Source: Pseudomonas sp. DG56-2 (GTDB lineage Bacteria; Pseudomonadota; Gammaproteobacteria; Pseudomonadales; Pseudomonadaceae). From it: a DNA stretch of 64,000 bases. The position numbers were made by a program, and so were the translations under genes. Of the stretch, positions 49,244 through 57,342 are shown one piece after another (the stretch's first letter is position 1; each line of letters begins with the position of its first letter). The notes below the pieces were generated by a model, which saw only the letters and a program-made list of their open reading frames with translations, was not told the origin of the DNA and searched no databases. Location of the stretch: contig NZ_CP032311.1 of assembly GCF_004803755.1 (NCBI RefSeq), positions 1 through 64,000 on the forward strand. Direction: 5' to 3'.

Positions 49244-51274
49244 ATGAGTACTGAAAATCCACTGTTGGGCGCCCAAGGTCTGATCGCCTACGACCAAATC
49301 ACCCTGGAGCATTTACGTCCTGCTGTCGATCAGGTGATCGAGGAGCACGAAAACGGCATCGACCAAATCATCGGCCATCAGCAGGCATTGCCCACTTGGG
49401 ACGACCTGGTGCTTGCCGTGGATGGGCTGGATGCCAGGTTGCAGGGAGTGTTCTACTCCATGGTTCCTTTGATGGCTCGAGGCGATGCCTGGGCATCTGA
49501 AGTGTTCGAGTGCTATGGACTCATCGACGCGCGCTTCAAGCAGAAGCTTAAAAATGCGCCGCTGCATGTTTTGTATGAGCGTCTCGCCGCCAGCGACGTG
49601 GGGGCCAATCTTGATGCCCATCAGCGTGGCACCTTGCAACAAGTGCTCAAGGAGTTTCGTCTGGCAGGTGTTGGCCTGGACGATGCCAGACAGCTTGAAC
49701 TGGAACAGCTGGAGTCGCGGATCCGCGAGTTGGAGGGGAAATTCCAGGAAACGCTGCAGAAGTCGGTTGAGCAATCCAGCATCCACATTACCGATGAAAC
49801 GCAGCTTGAGGGGGTTCCTGAACCGCTGCGCGCCGACCTGGCTCAAAAGGCCAGGGATGCCTCATTGCCCGGCTGGCTGATTGTTTGTGTGCAGGAACCG
49901 TGCAACGCGATTCTTAAACATGCCACGGACCGCGCCCTGCGCGAGCAGGTTTACCGCGCATACACCACCCGCGGCTGGGACAGTGAACTGGCACATGACA
50001 ACGGCCCGGTGCTGGAGCAGTTGGCGCAACTCAGGCTCGAAAAAGCCCGCCTGCTAGGGTTTGACAGTTACATGGCGTTGAGCCTTGAATCGAAAAGTGC
50101 CGGCTCCGTCGAGCAAGTTGCAGGCTTTCTCGACGATCTGGTTCGCAGGGTTGGCCCAGGGATGCAGCGAAGGCAAACACGACTGCAGGCGGTGGGGCAG
50201 TCCCATGGTCTGGAGACTGTCCAACCTTGGGACGTGACTTATCTGCAGGCTGCTGATGCGCGGGCAACGTTGGGTCTTCCGGCTAAAGGGCTGCGCGGCT
50301 TCTTCCCGCTGGACAAGGTGGTGCAAGCTTTGCGTGAGCTGACCTGGCAGTTGTTTGGCGTCACCTTGAACACTGATGAGTCCGTCGCGGCCTGGGATCC
50401 AGGCGTACTCACCTTTGAGGTGCTCCAGGACCATGCGACGATTGGTTATATTCACCTCGACCTGATCGACCGACCTGGCAAACAAGTGTTGGGCGTTTCT
50501 ACCTCATACATCTGGCACCGACGGATCGATGCCGAGGGTATCTACCATGGCGCCGTGGCGGTAGTGTTCAGCGACATCGCACCAGGCATTGGTGGTGAGC
50601 AACCACAACTCAGTCACCTCTCTCTGCGCAAGTTGTTTCACGAGTACGGGCATGCCATGCACCACCTGCTGGTGCGCACCAACAACCATCTACTGTCCGA
50701 TCTACGACGCTTGGGGGCGGACGGCGTAGAGGTGTCGAGTAAATTGCTTGAACGTTGGGCGTGGGATGCCGACTACATGGCCGACATTTCTTCGCACCAT
50801 GAGGATGGCCGCAAGCTGACAACGGAGCAGGTACAACTGGCGCTGACGGCTTTGCAGGGCGAGGGCATTCAGGAGTGCGCACTCCTGCTGTCTCAAGCCT
50901 TGTTCGATTTCGATCTGCACCTGTCAGCTGATGACGGCAGGACAATCGACCAGCGAGCCGAGACCAGTCATGCGCAGGTTTGTGGTTGGCCATTGGTAGG
51001 TTTTGAACGTCCCATGCATGCCTTGGATCACTTGGTCAGTGGATATGACGCGAGTTTCTACGCTTACCTGTGGTCCGATGCTCAGGCTTTTGATTTGTTT
51101 ACACGTTTCCAGAGCGAAGGCTTGCGCAGTGCTTCGACGGGGCGAGCGTTGCAGGATGTGGTTCTGTCACAAGGTGCGGCGCGCCCAATTTCGCAAAGCC
51201 TGGAAGCTTTCCTGGGACGTCCAGTGAGCTATGTGCCCTTCCTGCGCTGGTATGGTGTGGCTGAAGATGATTGA
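49244..51274 (+). CDS. Second M3 family zinc peptidase, diverged PrlC paralogue
   Basis: This 676-residue M3 metallopeptidase aligns with PrlC along most of its length but is strongly diverged. The zinc motif is HEYGHAMHH and a glutamate falls at the same +30 position (GVEVSSKLLERW), so the metal site appears intact. Around the substrate region PrlC FAHIFAGGYAAGYYSY corresponds to LDHLVSGYDASFYAYLW: the His and final Tyr are kept, while a Tyr expected to help catalysis in M3 enzymes is Phe. It has its own leader (AAGGAAGCACT) and is separated from prlC by a hairpin. It is probably an active peptidase with altered preference. Confidence 0.9.
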   Translation: MSTENPLLGAQGLIAYDQITLEHLRPAVDQVIEEHENGIDQIIGHQQALPTWDDLVLAVDGLDARLQGVFYSMVPLMARGDAWASEVFECYGLIDARFKQKLKNAPLHVLYERLAASDVGANLDAHQRGTLQQVLKEFRLAGVGLDDARQLELEQLESRIRELEGKFQETLQKSVEQSSIHITDETQLEGVPEPLRADLAQKARDASLPGWLIVCVQEPCNAILKHATDRALREQVYRAYTTRGWDSELAHDNGPVLEQLAQLRLEKARLLGFDSYMALSLESKSAGSVEQVAGFLDDLVRRVGPGMQRRQTRLQAVGQSHGLETVQPWDVTYLQAADARATLGLPAKGLRGFFPLDKVVQALRELTWQLFGVTLNTDESVAAWDPGVLTFEVLQDHATIGYIHLDLIDRPGKQVLGVSTSYIWHRRIDAEGIYHGAVAVVFSDIAPGIGGEQPQLSHLSLRKLFHEYGHAMHHLLVRTNNHLLSDLRRLGADGVEVSSKLLERWAWDADYMADISSHHEDGRKLTTEQVQLALTALQGEGIQECALLLSQALFDFDLHLSADDGRTIDQRAETSHAQVCGWPLVGFERPMHALDHLVSGYDASFYAYLWSDAQAFDLFTRFQSEGLRSASTGRALQDVVLSQGAARPISQSLEAFLGRPVSYVPFLRWYGVAEDD

Positions 51275-51301
51275 CCAAAGGCGCTGGCAGAAATAGCCAT
51301 A

Positions 51302-51333
51302 CCTCTATACTGTATGTAAATACAGTATAGAGG
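51302..51333. promoter_or_regulatory. LexA (SOS) box inside a 32-bp perfect palindrome
   Basis: The LexA consensus CTGT-N8-ACAG is present at 51310-51325 (CTGTATGTAAATACAG). It sits at the centre of a larger palindrome: two 14-base arms (51302-51315 and 51320-51333) are exact reverse complements around GTAA. The right arm supplies GAGG, the likely ribosome site of the next gene, 8 bp before its ATG. Confidence 0.92.
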
Positions 51334-51341
51334 TTGGCGCG

Positions 51342-52400
51342 ATGTTCTCTCCAGCACCGCAAAGGGGCCGTGGTACGACCCTCAATCCCCACAATCGCTT
51401 CGCCCCCAGGCAATCGCTTGCAGAAGACGATGGCTGGTACCAAGAGGTACCCATGACCCAAGGGACCGAGGTGCGCAGCGAGACGGCCAAGTCCATCATT
51501 ACTCGCAACACCTCACCCGATCTGCCTTTCGACCGCTCGATCAATCCCTATCGTGGCTGCGAGCATGGTTGTATCTACTGCTATGCGCGGCCAAGCCATG
51601 CCTACTGGGATTTGTCTCCTGGACTGGATTTCGAGACCAAGCTGATCGCCAAGACCAATGCTGCGCAAGTGCTTGAGCAGCAGTTGAGCAAGCCGGGTTA
51701 TGTCTGTGCTCCGATCAATCTTGGCTCCAACACAGATCCCTACCAACCCATCGAACGCGAGCAGAAACTGACCCGGCGCTTGCTGGAGGTGCTGCTGCGC
51801 TATCGTCATCCGGTCACGATTGTCACCAAAGGCTCGTTGATCCTTCGTGACCTGGATGTGCTCGCCGAGCTGGCCCGGCAACGCTTGGTGACGGTAATGA
51901 TCAGCCTGACGACCCTCGATGATGAGCTAAAACGCACGCTGGAGCCTCGGGCCGCAGCGCCCAAGGCGCGATTGCGAGCGATCCGGGTGCTGAGTGAGGC
52001 CGGCGTTCCGGTAGGCGTGCTGTGTTCACCGATGATCCCGATGATCAATGACAGCGAGCTGGAGCAGTTGCTTGAGGCGGCCAAGAACGCCGGAGCGCTG
52101 AGCGCGGCGTACATGCTGTTGCGTTTGCCGCTGGAGGTTGCACCGTTGTTCGAGCAATGGTTGCAGGATCACTATCCACAACGCGCCAACCATGTATTGA
52201 GTCTTATCCGCCAGAGCCGCGGTGGAGAGTTGTATGACAGCCGCTTTGGTGCGCGCATGCGCGGTGAAGGTGTATTTGCCGACTTGTTGGCGCAGCGGTT
52301 CGCCAAGGCGATCCGTCGCCTGGAGCTGAATCAGCGCAAAGGCTATGCGCTTGATTGCAGTGCCTTTTGTCCGCCAGGAGGGCAGATGTCGTTGCTCTGA
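51342..52400 (+). CDS. PA0069-type radical SAM protein, LexA-regulated
   Basis: This 352-residue radical SAM protein of the PA0069 / SplB-like group has a [4Fe-4S] cluster motif CEHGCIYCYARPSH (C-x3-C-x2-C, about 67-74). It resembles spore photoproduct lyase-type repair enzymes, although the reaction is unknown. A LexA box overlies its promoter, placing it in the SOS response; the P. aeruginosa orthologue is, as I recall, a LexA regulon member. The ATG directly follows the palindrome. Confidence 0.92.
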   Translation: MFSPAPQRGRGTTLNPHNRFAPRQSLAEDDGWYQEVPMTQGTEVRSETAKSIITRNTSPDLPFDRSINPYRGCEHGCIYCYARPSHAYWDLSPGLDFETKLIAKTNAAQVLEQQLSKPGYVCAPINLGSNTDPYQPIEREQKLTRRLLEVLLRYRHPVTIVTKGSLILRDLDVLAELARQRLVTVMISLTTLDDELKRTLEPRAAAPKARLRAIRVLSEAGVPVGVLCSPMIPMINDSELEQLLEAAKNAGALSAAYMLLRLPLEVAPLFEQWLQDHYPQRANHVLSLIRQSRGGELYDSRFGARMRGEGVFADLLAQRFAKAIRRLELNQRKGYALDCSAFCPPGGQMSLL

Positions 52401-52645
52401 CGTAAGTAATGGGTATTGGCCATTGATGGTTTTTTGATATTATTCTGGCCTCTCCTTGAATCTCTGGAACGCCCGTTCTAGAGCCTCTTAATTCAGTTTG
52501 AGTTAAGTTTTTCCGCGTAGCGTAGGAATTCAGCCAACAACTGATGTGATTGTTGGTGCGCGCTGGTCATCCAAACGACATGCGCTATTTGAATCATCAA
52601 CCCGGTAAAATGGACTTAACCAAAAACCGTCAAAGAGGATGAATC

Positions 52646-53365
52646 ATGCCCGTCAAGGACCCATCCAAGGTCGTTCCGGAAGCACCTGCCGAGAGCGCTG
52701 ATGCCGCCCTGAAGCATATCGTCGACGGCTTTCTGCGGTTTCACCACGACGTTTTTCCTGAGCAGCAGGAGTTGTTCAAGAAGCTCGCCACCTCGCAAAA
52801 GCCTCGTGCCATGTTCATCACCTGCGCTGACTCGCGCATCGTGCCCGAGTTGATCACCCAAAGCTCGCCCGGCGACCTGTTCGTTACCCGTAACGTGGGT
52901 AACGTAGTACCGCCGTATGGGCAGATGAATGGTGGTGTATCCACCGCCATCGAATACGCAGTACTGGCCTTGGGCGTACATCACATCATTGTTTGCGGTC
53001 ACTCCGATTGCGGCGCGATGCGCGCAGTACTGAACCCTCAAAGTCTCGAGAAGATGCCGACGGTAAAGGCCTGGTTACGCCATGCCGAGGTGGCCCGCAC
53101 GGTGGTCGAGGACAATTGTTCCTGCGGCAGCGAGCATGAAAGCATGCAGGTACTGACCAAGGAAAACGTCATTGCCCAGTTGCACCACTTGCGTACCCAC
53201 CCTTCGGTGGCTTCGCGTCTGGCAGCCGGCCAGTTGTTTATCCATGGCTGGATCTATGACATCGAAACCAGCCAGATCGAAGCATACGATGCTGCCAGCG
53301 ACAGCTTCCAACCGCTGTCCGCCGGTCAACCGATTCCCTGCGCAACACCCAAAGGCCGCTACTAA
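52646..53365 (+). CDS. can: Beta-class carbonic anhydrase
   Basis: This 239-residue beta carbonic anhydrase interconverts CO2 and bicarbonate. The zinc ligands and catalytic dyad are visible as CADSRIVPEL (Cys, Asp, Arg) and CGHSDCGAM (His, Cys). AAAGAGGATG lies before the ATG. The 245-bp upstream gap has no gene. A SulP-family transporter follows at 53552, and the pair is conserved in Pseudomonas; linked uptake of bicarbonate is likely. Confidence 0.95.
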   Translation: MPVKDPSKVVPEAPAESADAALKHIVDGFLRFHHDVFPEQQELFKKLATSQKPRAMFITCADSRIVPELITQSSPGDLFVTRNVGNVVPPYGQMNGGVSTAIEYAVLALGVHHIIVCGHSDCGAMRAVLNPQSLEKMPTVKAWLRHAEVARTVVEDNCSCGSEHESMQVLTKENVIAQLHHLRTHPSVASRLAAGQLFIHGWIYDIETSQIEAYDAASDSFQPLSAGQPIPCATPKGRY

Positions 53366-53396
53366 GCGTCCTTGAAACCTCCATAACTGCCTGATT

Positions 53397-53421
53397 GACC
53401 GCTGCACCCACGGGTGCGGTC
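53397..53421 (+). terminator. GC-rich hairpin after the carbonic anhydrase gene
   Basis: GACCGC-TGCACCC pairs with GGGTGC-GGTC around a short loop. There is no T run, so it is either a weak terminator or an mRNA-stabilising stem. Confidence 0.4.
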
Positions 53422-53551
53422 TGGTCATCGGCTGCCTTGAATTCTCCTGACTGCCTTGCCGGCCTGCTGGCGGCTAGCGGCTGCGTGTTTGTCAGGGGTT
53501 GTGCCTGCGGCCATCGGAATGGCTGTGAATCTTGAGAGAAGGAGTGACACG

Positions 53552-55084
53552 GTGAACAAGACACAAGCGAAAGCGTTAATCCCGCGGGAGCTACTGGCCT
53601 CTGTAGTGGTTTTTCTGGTCGCCCTGCCCTTGTGCATGGGTATCGCCATAGCCTCGGGCATGCCGCCAGCCAAGGGTCTGATTACTGGAATCATCGGCGG
53701 GATCGTGGTCGGTTGGCTCGCCGGCTCGCCCCTGCAGGTAAGCGGTCCTGCCGCTGGCCTGGCTGTTTTGGTGTTTGAGCTGGTACGTCAGCACGGCGTG
53801 GCAATGCTGGGTCCGATTCTGTTGCTGGCAGGCCTGCTGCAACTGCTGGCCGGGCGCTTGCGCCTGGGGTGCTGGTTTCGGGTTACGGCTCCTGCGGTGG
53901 TCTACGGCATGCTCGCCGGTATCGGTGTGTTGATTGTTTTGTCCCAGGTACATGTGATGTTCGACAGCACGCCGCAGCCTTCAGGCCTTGCCAATCTGGC
54001 TGGTTTCCCTGACACCGTCAGGCAAGCGTTCATGCAAGGTGGACGGGACCAGGGTTTGCAGGCTGCTGCATTGGGGCTGGGCACTATCGCGGTTATGTGG
54101 GGCTGGGAGCGATTTCGGCCGCAAACGCTGAGGTTTGTGCCTGGTGCGCTGCTCGGGGTCGCCTTGATGACCGCAATCAGTATCTGGCTCACGCTGCCGG
54201 TCAATCGCGTTCAAGTACCGGCGGATCTGAGTGAGGCTATCGACTGGTTGCGTCCGGCTGATCTCCTGAGTCTGGCTGATCCGAATCTGCTGGTGGCAGC
54301 TTTTGCCCTGGCGTTTATCGCCAGTGCTGAAACGTTGCTTTCCGCTGCTGCTGTAGACCGCATGCACAATGGTCAGCGTTCGGATTTTGATCGTGAATTA
54401 TCGGCGCAAGGATTGGGCAACATGCTCTGCGGTGTGCTGGGGGCGTTGCCCATGACCGGGGTGATTGTGCGCAGCTCCGCCAATGTTCAGGCCGGTGCCC
54501 AAACGCGTTTGTCGGCAATTCTGCACGGGGTGTGGTTGCTGGCGTTTGTCGTGGTACTTGGCAGTTTGTTGCAGCAGATACCCGTGGCGAGTCTTGCGGG
54601 GGTGCTGGTGTACACCGGTATCAAACTGGTGGACTTCAAGGCTTTCAAGGGTTTGAGCCGGTACGGCCGTATGCCGATGTTTACCTACGCGGTCACGGCG
54701 CTAGCGATCATCTTTACTGATCTGTTGACCGGAGTGTTGCTGGGTTTTGCACTGACCTTGCTTAAGTTGGCGCTGAAGGCGGCACGCCTGAAAATCAGCT
54801 TGGCCAGCCTTGATGTTCCCGGTCATCTGGAGCTGCGCTTGAGCGGCGCGGCAACCTTTCTCAAGGTGCCGGCGTTGGCCCAAGTGCTTGAAGGTATTCC
54901 AGCAGGGACCACGCTGCATGTGCCGCTGGCCAACCTCAGCTATATCGATCATTCATGCCTTGAACTGCTTGAAGATTGGGGGCGGGCCAACGCAGGCAAG
55001 GGTTCGCGGCTAGTGATTGAGCAGCGCAGATTGAAACGCCGGACCGAAGGGCGGGTGCGCACAACGGCGGGCTTGGGCGCCTGA
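53552..55084 (+). CDS. SulP family transporter, probable bicarbonate uptake
   Basis: This 510-residue SulP/SLC26 transporter has 10-12 membrane segments (about 15-400) and a reduced STAS domain at the C-terminus. The GTG at 53552 has AGAAGGAG 8 bp upstream; a frame open from 53456 is not supported. Family features include LPLCMGIAIASGMPPAKGL and the QVSGPAAGLAVLVFEL core. Adjacency to a beta carbonic anhydrase argues for bicarbonate, as in BicA-type systems, rather than sulfate; this is inference. Confidence 0.9.
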   Translation: MNKTQAKALIPRELLASVVVFLVALPLCMGIAIASGMPPAKGLITGIIGGIVVGWLAGSPLQVSGPAAGLAVLVFELVRQHGVAMLGPILLLAGLLQLLAGRLRLGCWFRVTAPAVVYGMLAGIGVLIVLSQVHVMFDSTPQPSGLANLAGFPDTVRQAFMQGGRDQGLQAAALGLGTIAVMWGWERFRPQTLRFVPGALLGVALMTAISIWLTLPVNRVQVPADLSEAIDWLRPADLLSLADPNLLVAAFALAFIASAETLLSAAAVDRMHNGQRSDFDRELSAQGLGNMLCGVLGALPMTGVIVRSSANVQAGAQTRLSAILHGVWLLAFVVVLGSLLQQIPVASLAGVLVYTGIKLVDFKAFKGLSRYGRMPMFTYAVTALAIIFTDLLTGVLLGFALTLLKLALKAARLKISLASLDVPGHLELRLSGAATFLKVPALAQVLEGIPAGTTLHVPLANLSYIDHSCLELLEDWGRANAGKGSRLVIEQRRLKRRTEGRVRTTAGLGA

Positions 55085-55086
55085 CT

Positions 55087-55110
55087 CATCGCGGCTAAAG
55101 CCCGCTCCTA
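55087..55110. repeat. REP element after the SulP/CA pair
   Basis: CATCGCGGCTAAAGCCCGCT followed by CCTA is a typical Pseudomonas REP core with an imperfect GCGG(G)CT stem. It lies in the convergent gap. Confidence 0.7.
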
Positions 55111-55128
55111 CCGGCAATCATTGCCGGT
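55110..55128. terminator. Symmetric hairpin between convergent genes
   Basis: ACCGGCAA and TTGCCGGT pair across a TCA loop, directly next to the REP element; it can serve either strand. Confidence 0.6.
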
Positions 55129-55145
55129 GGGGGCGCAATAAGTGC

Positions 55146-55793
55146 TTAAGCCGGCTGATCCAGATCCAGGCCGACACCCAGCTGACGTGACAGACAAGGC
55201 CAGCGTTTCCAGGCAGCGCCTGTTTCGGGGCTGCTGAGCTTGTGGCGATACTGCTCGACCGATTCCAGAGCGAAGCTTTCTTCATCAAGCATTTCGTCCA
55301 CCGAGTGGTGAACCACTTCGTCCAACTGGTTGGCGAATTCTTCGCCGATCAGTTGGTGGGCAATCAGGTTGGCCACAGTGGTATCCAGCGGTATCAACGG
55401 CTGGTTGAAGTGCTTGATATACAAGTCGTTCACTTCTTCTACCAAGCGATGCGCCAGGTAGGCTTCATCCAGCAGGCAACCCAGGCCGAGGTGGCCATTG
55501 GTGATGGCGGGTGGCTGCAGGAAATACTGTTCAGCAATTTTCAGTACAGGTTTTATTTGCGATTCGATACCGGCTTCGCGGGCCACTTCATTGGCGGCCT
55601 CAAGCAGCTCTGGAACCTGTTCGATGTAGGCGCTGACGAAGCGGGTCAACGCGCCTTGGGCGTCAATCTCCGGCAGTTGAATCGAAGGATGTAAGTGCGG
55701 CAGTTGCTTGATAAGTTGATCTTTCAGTTGGCCGGTTTCGGTCTCATGTTGATGGGCACGGGAAATCTGCTCGCGCAAAGCGGCGATGTTCAT
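55146..55793 (-). CDS. Conserved Pseudomonas hypothetical protein
   Basis: This 215-residue soluble, acidic, mainly helical protein has no signal peptide or membrane segment. I recognise no catalytic motif; conserved-looking stretches are LGLGCLLDEAYLAHRLVEEV and DTTVANLIAHQLIGEEFANQ. The ATG at 55793 has GGAG upstream; an in-frame start at 55820 is weaker. An orthologue occupies the same position next to the cox locus in other Pseudomonas (PA0104 position), so it may be linked to respiration, but this is unproven. Confidence 0.8.
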   Translation of the reverse strand: MNIAALREQISRAHQHETETGQLKDQLIKQLPHLHPSIQLPEIDAQGALTRFVSAYIEQVPELLEAANEVAREAGIESQIKPVLKIAEQYFLQPPAITNGHLGLGCLLDEAYLAHRLVEEVNDLYIKHFNQPLIPLDTTVANLIAHQLIGEEFANQLDEVVHHSVDEMLDEESFALESVEQYRHKLSSPETGAAWKRWPCLSRQLGVGLDLDQPA

Positions 55794-56162
55794 GACAACT
55801 CCAGGGTAAAGGCGTGACAAACGGAAGACATAAAATAGCTCGGTTCTGCAAACGGCTAAGACGTATTTGGCATAACCGATCCAGTCTTATATTCAGAGAT
55901 TATATCGAAATGCCATCATTGTGCTCTCACCCCGGCTAGTTCGCGGCTTTGCGCGCAAACGTTCAACTTGGGGTCGAGGAATTTTCCTATCGCGTTGCGT
56001 CGACGAGGTCGCTGTCTATACTCCGGTTTGAAAGTGATTCGCTGATGAGGCCCGACTGCAGTTCGCAGGGGCTCGGTCGTCGAAGTTCGCAGTCTTGGCC
56101 GCCGTACCCTTAGCCGTAGGTCCACGCCTCCGGGATAACAAGAACGATAAGGGGAACCCGCA
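55794..56162. other. Promoter region of the cox operon
   Basis: A 369-bp gap between the divergent hypothetical gene and coxB. It contains an AT-rich patch (about 55870-55915) suitable for promoters in both directions and a GC-rich leader before coxB with AAGGGGAAC as the ribosome site. I identify no defined regulator site. The open frame in this gap on the minus strand has no conserved features. Confidence 0.5.
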
Positions 56163-57290
56163 ATGATGCGACATCCACATGTCTGGATGGGCCTCCTGTT
56201 GTGGTCGGTATTCGGTCAGGCCAACGCCGCCTGGACCGTGAACATGGCGCCAGGGGCGACAGAAGTCAGCAACGCAGTGTTCGACCTGCACATGACCATC
56301 TTCTGGATCTGCGTGATCATTGGCCTGGTGGTCTTTGGTGCGATGTTCTGGTCGATGATCGTCCACCGTCGTTCAACCGGCCAGCAGCCTGCTCATTTTC
56401 ACGAGCACACCTGGGTCGAGATCATGTGGACAGTGGTGCCCTTCCTGATCCTGGTGGCCATGGCCATCCCTGCGACCAAGACCTTGATCGATATTTACGA
56501 TGCCAGTGAATCGGATGTCGATATTCAAGTCACCGGTTACCAGTGGAAATGGCATTACAAGTACTTGGGCCAGGACGTTGAGTTCTTCAGTAATCTGGCC
56601 ACGCCCGCCGACCAGATCCACAACAAAGCCCCCAAAGACGAGCATTACCTGCTTGAAGTCGACCAGCCATTGGTGCTGCCGGTCGGCGCCAAGGTACGCT
56701 TTCTGGTGACGGCTGCCGACGTGATTCACTCCTGGTGGGTGCCGGCATTTGCAGTCAAGCGCGACGCCATTCCCGGCTTCGTCAACGAAGCCTGGACCCG
56801 GGTCGAGAAACCCGGCATTTACCGCGGCCAATGTACTGAACTGTGCGGTAAGGACCATGGCTTCATGCCTGTGGTGGTGGAGGTCAAATCCAAAGCCGAT
56901 TACGACACCTGGCTCGCCGAGCGCAAGGCAGATGCGGCCAAGCTCAAGGAACTGACCAGCAAGGAATGGACGCTTGAAGAGTTGGTCGAGCGTGGTGACA
57001 AGGTTTACCACACCACCTGTGTCGCCTGTCACCAGGCTGAAGGCCAGGGCCTTCCGCCGATGTTCCCGGCCCTCAAGGGTTCGAAGATCGCTACCGGACC
57101 GAAGGAAGATCACTTGAGCATTGTCTTCCATGGCAAGCCGGGCACGGCCATGGCGGCTTTCGGCAAACAGCTTTCGGAAGTCGACATTGCTGCCGTGGTG
57201 ACCTACGAGCGAAACGCCTGGGGCAATAACAAAGGCGACATGGTCACGCCTAAAGATGTGCTGGCGATCAAACAGGCAGAAAGCAAATGA
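56163..57290 (+). CDS. coxB: Cytochrome c oxidase subunit II with fused cytochrome c domain
   Basis: This is subunit II of the aa3-type oxidase, accepting electrons from cytochrome c. The 375 residues include a signal or anchor segment (about 5-23), two membrane helices, the CuA site with Cys224 and Cys228 in CTELCGKDHGFM, and a C-terminal haem c domain with C286-V-A-C289-H (CVACHQAEGQGLPPMFPAL), making it a caa3-like subunit. Two adjacent ATGs at 56163 and 56166 are possible starts. It heads the cox cluster. Confidence 0.97.
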   Translation: MMRHPHVWMGLLLWSVFGQANAAWTVNMAPGATEVSNAVFDLHMTIFWICVIIGLVVFGAMFWSMIVHRRSTGQQPAHFHEHTWVEIMWTVVPFLILVAMAIPATKTLIDIYDASESDVDIQVTGYQWKWHYKYLGQDVEFFSNLATPADQIHNKAPKDEHYLLEVDQPLVLPVGAKVRFLVTAADVIHSWWVPAFAVKRDAIPGFVNEAWTRVEKPGIYRGQCTELCGKDHGFMPVVVEVKSKADYDTWLAERKADAAKLKELTSKEWTLEELVERGDKVYHTTCVACHQAEGQGLPPMFPALKGSKIATGPKEDHLSIVFHGKPGTAMAAFGKQLSEVDIAAVVTYERNAWGNNKGDMVTPKDVLAIKQAESK

Positions 57291-57342
57291 GCCGACCTGA
57301 CAGGAATTCCCGCACCAGCCACCGGATTGCAGGAGACAGGAC

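Noticed and set aside
55916..56125. Small minus-strand frame in the cox promoter gap
   Set aside because: No ribosome site, Arg-rich composition and no family resemblance; it is a chance frame.
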